Source: Acidimicrobiia bacterium
GTDB lineage: Bacteria; Actinomycetota; Acidimicrobiia; Acidimicrobiales; Hopanoidiivorantaceae
Direction of reading: 5' to 3'
DNA: 5,006 nucleotides
NCBI GenBank assembly: GCA_020027305.1
Contig: JAHRAM010000064.1
Coordinates: forward strand, 1-5,006
Part shown: positions 1 to 5,006 of the stretch, piece by piece
How positions within the stretch are numbered: the first letter of the stretch is position 1
How the letters are laid out: the number at the start of each line of letters is the position of its first letter
The notes under the pieces: model-generated
The model's database searches: none
What the model saw: only the letters and a program-made list of their open reading frames with translations
What the model was told of the DNA's origin: nothing
Program-made: the position numbers and the translations under genes

Positions 1-46
1 GTTAAAAAAGATTTATTGATTGAGGGCTAATAAATTAAATAGGCAA

Positions 47-66
47 CTCAAAATGTAAGTTTTGAG
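47..66. repeat. Short inverted repeat, possible terminator
   Basis: A perfect 7-base inverted repeat (CTCAAAA at 47-53, TTTTGAG at 60-66) encloses a 6-base loop. It lies about 65 bases past the stop of the minus-strand phosphatase gene. The stem is AT-rich and weak, and no clean T run follows on either strand, so a terminator role is only possible. The rest of 1-130 is AT-rich with frequent stops and shows no gene I can support. Confidence 0.3.
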
Positions 67-114
67 ATATGTATTTTAAAAGAATGTGAATGAAGTAAAT
101 AAAAGCAAAGGTTG

Positions 115-132
115 AAGGCTATCAAAAGCCTT
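115..132 (-). terminator. Weak hairpin at the end of the phosphatase gene
   Basis: AAGGCT (115-120) and AGCCTT (127-132) form a 6-bp stem with a 6-base loop that overlaps the TAA stop of the minus-strand phosphatase gene. The minus-strand sequence beyond it is pyrimidine-rich (CAACCTTTGCTTTTATTT) but lacks an uninterrupted U tract. It could be a weak intrinsic terminator or a 3'-end stabilising hairpin. Confidence 0.35.
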
Positions 133-925
133 ATGAAAGCTCTGCAAAGTTTTTTAGGTTGAGAACGCCGTTTGTGGCGATGCAGTTTTTTGTTTCTTTA
201 GTGTCTTTTTTAGTTGTTGGTGCTGGAGCGTCATTCCAGTTTAGAAATTTCCCTCCTGCTTCTTCTACGACAACTTGGAGAGGAGCATAATCCCAAACCG
301 CTAAGTCAATGTCAAACATGGCATCTACTTGACCAGTGGCTAAGAGCAAATATCCATAGCCGTCTCCCCACGTGCGAAAAATATCGGCAGTTTCTATAAC
401 ATTGTTTGGCACATAGTCGGCACCGCTGGCTACCACTTTTGCTTGCTCTAGTTTTTTTGTGGTGCTAACGGTTGCTTTGGCTTGAATTCCATCAGCGGTC
501 TGAAACCAGCAGCCACCGCCTCGGTAGGCATAGATAGTTTCTTTTAGTGCTGGAATATGTATTATGCCTAAATCCCAAACATCTGTTTCTAGGTTGCCCA
601 GAGCTAGCAGTGTAGAATAAGTTGGCACGCCAGAAACAAACGAGCGGGTGCCATCAATAGGGTCAATCACCCACATCCTCCCTGAGCTGCCTTCGGTTAG
701 CCCGAACTCTTCACCTTGAATAGAGTCGTTGGGGAACTTTTGGTTGAGCAAGTCTCTAGCAAGCTCTTCTGCTTTTTTGTCTGCTTCGGTTACAGGGCTG
801 CTGTCGTCTTTTGATTCTACTTTTAGCTCAGGGTTTCTAAAATATTTTAAAGTGCTGGTTCCAGCAGTTTGTGCCACGAGCAGAGCGACTTGAATGTCAA
901 CTTCCACTGAGTTTTGAGATGACAT
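131..925 (-). CDS. hisN: Inositol monophosphatase superfamily protein, probable histidinol-phosphatase (HisN type)
   Basis: Mg2+-dependent phosphatase of the IMPase fold, 264 residues, the normal length for the family. Visible motifs are SPVTEADKKAEE (43-54), GEEFG (71-75), DPIDGTRSF (88-96) and WDYAPLQVVVEEAGG (211-225). By analogy with human IMPase, the metal ligands would be E72, D88, D91 and D212; all are present, so the enzyme should be active. The stretch WGDGYGYLLLATGQVDAMFD (186-205) resembles the HisN branch, which removes phosphate from L-histidinol phosphate in histidine synthesis. Other sugar- or inositol-phosphate substrates cannot be excluded, because no other his gene is in the window. 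It is cytoplasmic, with no signal peptide. It lies 52 bases downstream of the CoA-transferase gene on the same strand and may be co-transcribed. Unlike the other genes here it lacks TANNNT at -12 to -7. A CATAAT at 940-945 could give a leader of about 8 bases. No Shine-Dalgarno is visible. Confidence 0.85.
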   Translation of the reverse strand: MSSQNSVEVDIQVALLVAQTAGTSTLKYFRNPELKVESKDDSSPVTEADKKAEELARDLLNQKFPNDSIQGEEFGLTEGSSGRMWVIDPIDGTRSFVSGVPTYSTLLALGNLETDVWDLGIIHIPALKETIYAYRGGGCWFQTADGIQAKATVSTTKKLEQAKVVASGADYVPNNVIETADIFRTWGDGYGYLLLATGQVDAMFDIDLAVWDYAPLQVVVEEAGGKFLNWNDAPAPTTKKDTKETKNCIATNGVLNLKNFAELS

Positions 926-977
926 TATATTAAGGAAAAATTATGAACTTTTAGCAGTGGGGTTAATCGCTTGCTAG

Positions 978-2255
978 CTATCCTTCAGCACTACCAAATG
1001 CCCCAGAGCTTTTGAGTTCGGTGATTTTGTCTTCGTTATATCCAAGAACAGATTGAAGCACAACGTTTGTATGCTCGCCGACTTCGGGGGCTTTGGTGGG
1101 GAGATCCATCAGCTCGCCTTCCATATAAATTGGGAGAGGAAGTTGGTCAGCACCGAGCTGGTCGGCAGAAAACCATGGCATTCTTTCTTTAAACTGGGGG
1201 TCATCCATCAAGCTCTCTGGGGTGTTGACTGGGGCAATGGGGGTGTTTGCTTCATCTGAAAAGGTCAGCCATTCAGCAGATGTTTTGGTTTTGAAAATTT
1301 CTTTTAGCTCAGCCTGTAGCTCTAGGTTTCCTCTAGCGTGGTCGGCATATTTGCTTCCTGGCCATTTTTCAAATAAGTCCATTCGGTCGAGTGCTTCACA
1401 GAAGTTTTTCCAAAAGGCTTGCTCGGATGCCATAAACAAAACGAACCCATCAGACGACTCATAAATTTGATAGCGAACGCCTTCCCACATTCCAGCCATA
1501 GCAGGGGCGCGCCGTTCATAGTTGTCAGCGGCATTGCCAGTGACTTCATCTTCGGGGCGTTGATAGGCACGATGGGTTTCAATGCGATACCAGTCGGTGT
1601 AGGCGGCGGCATCTGATTGGGCGATTTCAAGACGCATGCCTTTGCCAGTTTCGCGGGCTTGGGTTATAGCAGCCAGCAAGCCGAGGGCGCCAAGCATTGG
1701 GCCAGTGTTTATTCCTACATTTAGGCTGTTTGGAATGCGGCAGAAATCTTGGTCGTCTCTAGTGGGTTCAATCAGTCCAGCCCATGTGTCGTAAGCAATT
1801 CCGTGGCTCGGCATGCTTTTATATGGGCCAGTAGCGCCATACCCAGAAATCACAGCAGAGACGATTTGCGGGTTGAGCTTTGCGAGTTCGCCGTAGCCGA
1901 GACCTAGTCGCTCTAAAGCCCCTGGTCGCATGGCTTCTACCACTGCATCTGATTCTTTTGCTAGGTCTTTGTAGATTTGAACTCCCTCAGGGGTTTTTAG
2001 GTCAAGGGTTATAGATTTCTTGCCTCTGTGGGTGTGGAGGTGGAGGAGCGAAACACCTTCAACTATCGGCCAAGTCATCTGGCGGATGTAGTCGCCTTGG
2101 GGGGATTCCACCTTAATAACTTCAGCTCCCAAATCTGAGAGGAAAGTCGTTAGCAAGCCCGGCCCAAGAAGCGCACTCTCAATAACCCGCACCGACTTTA
2201 GGGGGGCATTGGGTGAGAAGTCGCTTGGTTTGTTGTTTGATTTAGATGAACTCAT
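978..2255 (-). CDS. CaiB/BaiF family (class III) CoA-transferase
   Basis: Predicted cytoplasmic family III CoA-transferase of 425 residues, close to the usual length of about 380-430. These enzymes move CoA between carboxylic acids through an aspartyl-CoA thioester; some relatives are acyl-CoA racemases. The N-terminal signature is clear: VRVIE (22-26), then FLSDLGAEVIKVESPQGD (38-55). LDLKTPEG (84-91) and DAVVEAMRPGALERLGLGY (103-121) follow. SGYGATGPY (137-145) precedes HGIAYDTWAGL (151-161), where D156 matches the catalytic aspartate of formyl-CoA transferase. The C-terminal domain has PIAPVNTPESLMDDPQF (339-355) and LPTKAPEVGEHTNVVL (385-400). Substrate cannot be told from sequence: carnitine, bile acid, oxalate, methylacyl and aromatic acid enzymes share these motifs. 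The start is supported by TAATAT six bases before ATG (leaderless). About 18 N-terminal residues (SSSKSNNKPSDFSPNAP) precede the fold and look disordered. It is divergent from the lipoprotein array, and no functional link to it is evident. Confidence 0.9.
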   Translation of the reverse strand: MSSSKSNNKPSDFSPNAPLKSVRVIESALLGPGLLTTFLSDLGAEVIKVESPQGDYIRQMTWPIVEGVSLLHLHTHRGKKSITLDLKTPEGVQIYKDLAKESDAVVEAMRPGALERLGLGYGELAKLNPQIVSAVISGYGATGPYKSMPSHGIAYDTWAGLIEPTRDDQDFCRIPNSLNVGINTGPMLGALGLLAAITQARETGKGMRLEIAQSDAAAYTDWYRIETHRAYQRPEDEVTGNAADNYERRAPAMAGMWEGVRYQIYESSDGFVLFMASEQAFWKNFCEALDRMDLFEKWPGSKYADHARGNLELQAELKEIFKTKTSAEWLTFSDEANTPIAPVNTPESLMDDPQFKERMPWFSADQLGADQLPLPIYMEGELMDLPTKAPEVGEHTNVVLQSVLGYNEDKITELKSSGAFGSAEG

Positions 2256-2261
2256 AATTTC

Positions 2262-2267
2262 ATATTA
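2262..2267 (-). promoter_or_regulatory. -10 box for a leaderless CoA-transferase mRNA
   Basis: On the minus strand TAATAT is followed by six bases (GAAATT) and then the ATG at 2255. This puts transcription start at or next to the A of the start codon. No Shine-Dalgarno is present. No convincing -35 hexamer sits 16-18 bases upstream. The same -10 to ATG distance occurs at all three plus-strand lipoprotein genes. Confidence 0.55.
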
Positions 2268-2324
2268 TTAAAAATTCACATTTTTTTATATTTTGACTGG
2301 GGCAATCGTCTACCTAGGCTAAGC

Positions 2325-2330
2325 TATACT
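2325..2330 (+). promoter_or_regulatory. -10 box for the first lipoprotein gene (leaderless)
   Basis: TATACT, then AATAAC, then the ATG at 2337. The 29 bases at 2320-2348, covering this box and the first four codons, match 3487-3515 at 28 of 29 positions and 4721-4749 at 24 of 29. The promoter was therefore copied along with the gene. A TTGACT at 2293-2298 is 26 bases away, too far for a normal -35. Confidence 0.6.
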
Positions 2331-2336
2331 AATAAC

Positions 2337-3470
2337 ATGCTCTGGAAAATCGTCACGCCCCTTATAATCTTGGCGCTCGGAGCCACAGCGTGTAATCATT
2401 CTGATGAAAATTCTGACACAATTCCAAGTACAAGCCCTGAGACAATTCCCTATACAATTCCTAACGTAATTTCTGGCGCAGTTGATATATCTTTCCTCTC
2501 CACTAGGGGTTTGGGATGCGTTGTAAATACTCATGCAGAACTATGGTGCTGGATTGATAATAGGGGTGATGGAGAAGCTGGTGATTTCACAAAGCCAAAA
2601 AAGTCTCCAATAAAAAATGCGGCTGGGCTCACAATTGGCTGTACTGCAGTGCCTAATGAAGGTGGTGGAGATTTGTGGTGCTGGGATGTCGATGAAGACA
2701 ATTTGGTGCTTGATGTAGAAAATCCTCAAAAATCACCCGTAGACAAGATAGACAATATAGCGCAAGGCTCTTCTATTAATGCAGGCTGTGTCACAGCGAA
2801 CGGAGGAAATCTATGGTGTTGGAATGCCGAAGCGACTGGAATTGAATTTGATGCTCCAAAGAGAGTGGCTCTAGATAATATATATGTTGTAAACAGCTGT
2901 GCGATAAATCTTGATGGAAATTTTTGGTGTTGGGAAGGTTTCACTGATTTTCTTGACCCAAAAAAATCACCCATAGAAACGGCACACCAAGTAACTGGAA
3001 CGCACTCACGTGGTTGTGTTAACACTCGTGGTGGCGAATTGTGGTGTTGGGATAACGACGTTGCTGGCTCTGAATTTGATAATCCAAAAAAGTTCCCTAT
3101 AAATCTTGTGTTTAAAGTAGCTGCCCATTCTTTTTTGGGAAATGGTTGTGCTGCAACCAATAGCAGAGAATTATGGTGTTGGGGCAGTGGTAGCAATAGT
3201 GAGTTTGACAATCCTGAAAAATCACCGATTAAAGGTGTTAGAAGTTTAGCTTTGCTTTCTACCAATAAGTCTGGTTGTGCGGCAACCGATAGGGGTGAAT
3301 TATGGTGTTGGTTTGATGATTATAATGAACCTGAAAAATCACCAGTTGAACATGCTGGTAATGTGACAGGACTCGCTGCTGTTGGTGACGGCTGTGTCAG
3401 AGCTTGGATCGGGGATGTATGGTGTTGGGAACGTGGGTCTTTTGATGACCCAGAACAATCCCCACTCTAG
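2337..3470 (+). CDS. RCC1-like repeat lipoprotein, copy 1
   Basis: Predicted exported lipoprotein of 377 residues. The signal peptide has one lysine (K4), a hydrophobic core (residues 8-15) and the lipobox ATAC with C19 as the lipidation site. A low-complexity linker rich in Thr, Pro and Ser (about 22-44) leads to eight repeats with first cysteines at 61, 102, 151, 188, 227, 271, 314 and 353. Each repeat has (G/S)C, then (L/F/V)WCW 9-12 residues on, an often acidic loop, and usually a P-K-S/F-P-I/V segment. This pattern matches bacterial RCC1-type (ATS1-like) beta-propeller repeats. The function is unknown. A surface propeller for protein or ligand binding is plausible; the actinobacterial inhibitor BLIP-II is one secreted RCC1-like example. 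Features worth noting: all propeller cysteines are paired, there is no Met after the start, and the usual Gly after CW survives only in repeat 6. It ends abruptly at EQSPL, which suggests that N- and C-terminal strands share the closing blade. The next copy starts 33 bases downstream with its own -10 box. Confidence 0.85.
   Translation: MLWKIVTPLIILALGATACNHSDENSDTIPSTSPETIPYTIPNVISGAVDISFLSTRGLGCVVNTHAELWCWIDNRGDGEAGDFTKPKKSPIKNAAGLTIGCTAVPNEGGGDLWCWDVDEDNLVLDVENPQKSPVDKIDNIAQGSSINAGCVTANGGNLWCWNAEATGIEFDAPKRVALDNIYVVNSCAINLDGNFWCWEGFTDFLDPKKSPIETAHQVTGTHSRGCVNTRGGELWCWDNDVAGSEFDNPKKFPINLVFKVAAHSFLGNGCAATNSRELWCWGSGSNSEFDNPEKSPIKGVRSLALLSTNKSGCAATDRGELWCWFDDYNEPEKSPVEHAGNVTGLAAVGDGCVRAWIGDVWCWERGSFDDPEQSPL
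2514..3467 (+). repeat. Eight RCC1-like coding repeats (copy 1)
   Basis: The repeats span residues 60-377. Spacing between successive first cysteines is 41, 49, 37, 39, 44, 43 and 39 residues. The nucleotide core is TGGTG(T/C)TGG, encoding WCW. Repeat 2 is aberrant, with 13 residues between its two cysteines where the others have 10 (extra Gly-rich PNEGGG). Repeat 4 has SC for GC and FWCW for LWCW. Repeat 3 lacks the KSP motif (KRVAL). Confidence 0.85.
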
Positions 3471-3491
3471 ATTTTTCTGCTTTCCTTAAGC

Positions 3492-3497
3492 TACACT
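3492..3497 (+). promoter_or_regulatory. -10 box for the second lipoprotein gene (leaderless)
   Basis: TACACT, then AATAAC, then the ATG at 3504. It sits inside the 33-base gap after the first lipoprotein gene, and no hairpin terminator is visible in that gap. The second gene could therefore be read from its own promoter and also by read-through. It differs from the copy-1 box only at the third base. Confidence 0.6.
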
Positions 3498-3503
3498 AAT
3501 AAC

Positions 3504-4622
3504 ATGCTCTGGAAATTAGCCATTACTTTTGTAATCTTGGCACTCGCAACTACAGCGTGTAGCCACTCTGGGGGTTCTGGTGCGACTGGAAATAGGGACT
3601 CTAGTGCTGTTGAAAATTCAGGAATAGTTGCAGTATCAGCATTTGCCCTTAGACGTGTAGGCTGTGCCTTAAATAGCAGTGAAGAATTATGGTGTTGGGT
3701 GGATACGGAAGATGATGAAGGCGTTGAATTTAAGAAACCAGAACAGTCACCTGTAAATAATACAGTTGAAGTGACATTTGGTTGTTCTAAAACAAGTGGC
3801 GGAGAATTGTGGTGTTGGGCTACTGATTCTGACAATGACATAGTTACGTTTAATTTTCACGAGCCTCAAAAATCGCCTCTAGTTGATATATCAAATCTAG
3901 AAATAGGTTCTCAGGTTGGCATAGGCTGTGCCTCAAATAGTGATGGCGAACTATGGTGCTGGGATGACGTCTCTATCAATTCTTTTGCTAATCCCCAAAA
4001 ATTACCTATAGAAAATGTAGCTGAAGCGGAAATTAACTGTGCTGTAACTAGCGGCGGAGAACTATGGTGCTGGGACGACAACTCTATCAATTCTCTTGCT
4101 AATCCCCAAAAATCACCTATAGAAAATGTAGTTGAAGCAACTGGAGCATCCTCACTTGGCTGTGCCCTAACTAGCGGCGAAGAACTATGGTGCTGGGACA
4201 ATGACGATGCCAATTCTAAATTCGATAACCCCAATAAGTTCCCTATAGGTAGTGTAGCTGAGATATCAGGTGTTTCTTTCTTTGGAAACGGCTGTGCCAG
4301 AACTAGTAGCGGAGAGTTATGGTGTTGGAGCACTGATAGCGATGGTGAATTTGACAATCCTGAAAAATCACCGCTTAAAGATGTTGCAGGAGTGGTTTTG
4401 CTTTCCAGCAATCTGGCTGGCTGTGCCACTACTAGCGATGGAGAATTATGGTGCTGGACTTTATTTGGTAACTATAACGAACCTGAAAAATCACCAATCA
4501 AAGATGTTGTCAGGGCGGCAGGACTTGCTATTTTAGGCACAGGCTGTGCCATAACCGGCAGTGGAGAACTATGGTGCTGGGACCCTGGATCGTTTGACGA
4601 CCCAGAAAAATTCCCGCTTTAA
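3504..4622 (+). CDS. RCC1-like repeat lipoprotein, copy 2
   Basis: Paralog of the preceding gene, 372 residues. The signal peptide carries the lipobox TTAC with C19; the Thr at -3 is less usual than Leu but fits the broad lipoprotein pattern. A short Ser/Gly linker (20-40) is followed by eight repeats with first cysteines at 54, 94, 142, 179, 220, 264, 307 and 348. In every repeat the two cysteines are exactly 10 residues apart. The consensus is GCA.TS.GELWCW, an acidic loop, then NP.KSPI..V. This is more regular than copy 1. No repeat keeps the Gly after CW; Asp is commonest. Repeats 3 and 4 are near-identical. Like copy 1 it has 17 cysteines and no internal Met. The product should be membrane-anchored outside the cytoplasm, with a disulphide-rich propeller. 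Function is unknown; ligand or protein binding is inference from fold. The start is fixed by alignment with the MLWK start of the neighbours and by the -10 spacing. Confidence 0.85.
   Translation: MLWKLAITFVILALATTACSHSGGSGATGNRDSSAVENSGIVAVSAFALRRVGCALNSSEELWCWVDTEDDEGVEFKKPEQSPVNNTVEVTFGCSKTSGGELWCWATDSDNDIVTFNFHEPQKSPLVDISNLEIGSQVGIGCASNSDGELWCWDDVSINSFANPQKLPIENVAEAEINCAVTSGGELWCWDDNSINSLANPQKSPIENVVEATGASSLGCALTSGEELWCWDNDDANSKFDNPNKFPIGSVAEISGVSFFGNGCARTSSGELWCWSTDSDGEFDNPEKSPLKDVAGVVLLSSNLAGCATTSDGELWCWTLFGNYNEPEKSPIKDVVRAAGLAILGTGCAITGSGELWCWDPGSFDDPEKFPL
3660..4619 (+). repeat. Eight RCC1-like coding repeats (copy 2)
   Basis: The repeats span residues 53-372, with first-cysteine spacing of 40, 48, 37, 41, 44, 43 and 41. 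This tracks copy 1 almost repeat by repeat. Repeat-specific marks are also shared between copies: FDNP.KFPI in repeat 5, EFDNPEKSP in repeat 6, YNEPEKSP in repeat 7 and GSFDDPE in repeat 8. The eight-repeat layout therefore predates the gene duplication. Confidence 0.85.
3948..4138 (+). repeat. Recent 111-bp tandem duplication covering repeats 3 and 4 of copy 2
   Basis: Bases 3948-4027 match 4059-4138 at 74 of 80 positions, at a period of 111 bases (37 residues). The shared protein segment runs from GELWCWDD through SIN, ANPQK and PIEN to V-E-A. Similarity falls off in the first part of the unit (SNSD against TSGG). This is much closer than other repeat pairs in the gene and points to a recent unequal crossover or gene conversion. 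Confidence 0.8.
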
Positions 4623-4737
4623 ACTTTTTGTTTTTGAGAGATTTGAAAAATATCGATTATAAACTAGAGAACTTATTATTTTTTACCATCTGAGTTCTAT
4701 CTGAGCACATTCTTTTCGGTTGAGCTAAACTAAGGAA
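4623..4737. other. Intergenic spacer with a short direct repeat
   Basis: This 115-base AT-rich gap is much longer than the 33-base gap between copies 1 and 2. It starts with a T-rich stretch (4623-4636) but has no hairpin that would make a clear terminator. ATCTGAG occurs twice, at 4688-4694 and 4699-4705. The repeats are 11 bases apart start to start, about one DNA turn, at roughly -50 to -33 of the next gene. They could be a regulator site or chance. Confidence 0.4.
4726..4731 (+). promoter_or_regulatory. -10 box for the third lipoprotein gene (leaderless)
   Basis: TAAACT, then AAGGAA, then the ATG at 4738, the same spacing as at copies 1 and 2. Across the three boxes (TATACT, TACACT, TAAACT) only the third base varies. 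The AAGGAA touches the start codon and is too close to act as a normal Shine-Dalgarno. Confidence 0.55.
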
Positions 4738-5006
4738 ATGCTCTGGAAAATTGCTACTCCCCTTATAATTTTGACACTCGCGGCTACAGCGTGTAGCCAT
4801 TCTGGGAATTCTACAGTGGTTGGGGTAGCAGAACGTTCGTCCCGAAGTAGCGGTTGCGTTTTGATTGGCAGTGGAGAGGTATGGTGTTGGAATGATGTGG
4901 ATGCTGGGGAAAGCATTGAATTTAAGAGTCCTCAAAAATTACCAATAGATAAAGTAGCAGAATTAGGGGACAGTTGTGCGATAACAACTGGACGTGAATT
5001 GTGGTG
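4738..5006 (+). CDS. RCC1-like repeat lipoprotein, copy 3 (cut by window end)
   Basis: Third paralog; 89 codons are visible and the frame is open at the right edge. It begins MLWKIATPLIILTLAATAC, with lipobox C19, and its signal peptide is closer to copy 1 at the start (TPLIIL) and to copy 2 after the cysteine (SHSG). The linker is the shortest of the three (about 20-38). Repeat 1 follows: GC (39-40), VWCW (48-51), an acidic loop (NDVDAGESIEF) and SPQKLPI. Repeat 2 starts with SCAITTGRELW and is cut there. The visible repeat shows the same Cys pair and the same loss of Gly after CW. No function can be assigned beyond the family's likely role as a surface propeller. Confidence 0.8.
   Translation, partial: MLWKIATPLIILTLAATACSHSGNSTVVGVAERSSRSSGCVLIGSGEVWCWNDVDAGESIEFKSPQKLPIDKVAELGDSCAITTGRELW

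Noticed and set aside
1322..1630. Minus-strand open frame overlapping the CoA-transferase gene in another frame
   Set aside because: It lies wholly inside a well-supported CoA-transferase reading frame and shows no domain or start signal.
2293..2298. TTGACT as a -35 box for copy 1
   Set aside because: The gap to the -10 box is 26 bases, outside the usable range, and nothing similar is found before copies 2 and 3.
2726..3265. Long minus-strand open frame opposite copy 1 with recurring QHH(N/K/R)(S/F)P motifs
   Set aside because: It is the antisense image of the GELWCW repeat: the repeated codons simply lack stops in that frame. It has no start signal of its own, and the same effect appears opposite copies 2 and 3.
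3911..4429. Minus-strand 172-codon open frame opposite copy 2
   Set aside because: Same antisense shadow of the repeats. The plus-strand reading has a signal peptide, paired cysteines and paralog conservation.
2514..4619. CRISPR-like or satellite array based on regularly spaced TGGTG(T/C)TGG
   Set aside because: Spacing varies (37-49 codons), always in frame, and the intervening sequence encodes conserved protein motifs, so these are coding repeats.
4732..4737. AAGGAA as a Shine-Dalgarno for copy 3
   Set aside because: It directly abuts the ATG, leaving no spacer, and copies 1 and 2 have AATAAC at the same place.
1..5006. Insertion sequences, tRNA genes, integrase or phage genes
   Set aside because: No transposase-like frame, terminal inverted repeat pair, tRNA-like cloverleaf or phage gene was seen. 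The repeats are explained by gene and repeat duplication.

Overview
The window reads as chromosomal DNA from a moderately AT-rich bacterium. Two metabolic genes lie on the minus strand (about 131-2255). A head-to-tail family of secreted repeat lipoproteins lies on the plus strand (2337 to beyond the right edge). The start regions suggest an actinobacterium. Four of the five genes have a TANNNT -10 box ending exactly six bases before the ATG and no Shine-Dalgarno sequence, the classic arrangement for leaderless mRNAs. A HisN-type histidinol phosphatase and a class III CoA-transferase also fit, possibly a low-GC marine member of the Acidimicrobiia. That placement is inference; no rRNA or other marker gene is present.

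Minus strand: a CaiB/BaiF family CoA-transferase (978-2255) is followed after 52 bases by an inositol-monophosphatase-superfamily protein that looks like histidinol-phosphatase (131-925). They may be co-transcribed, but no shared pathway is evident. The left 130 bases hold only two small inverted repeats, possible terminators.

Plus strand: an 81-base divergent region separates the CoA-transferase from three tandem paralogs (2337-3470, 3504-4622, 4738 to the edge). Each encodes a lipoprotein signal peptide ending in ATAC or TTAC, then RCC1-like propeller repeats. Both complete copies carry eight repeats, each with a GC...(L/V/F)WCW core and an (N/E/D)P-x-K-(S/F)P-(I/V/L) segment. The usual glycine after the CW pair is almost always replaced, often by an acidic residue. 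Each complete protein has 17 cysteines: one in the lipobox and two per repeat.

The promoter, start codon and signal peptide were duplicated with each copy, so each paralog probably has its own leaderless promoter. Repeat spacing is co-linear between copies, while repeats 3 and 4 of the second copy are recent 111-bp duplicates. The family appears to evolve by whole-gene duplication plus within-gene repeat exchange. Its function is unknown; a surface-exposed binding role is the most reasonable guess, and this array is the most interesting part of the window.
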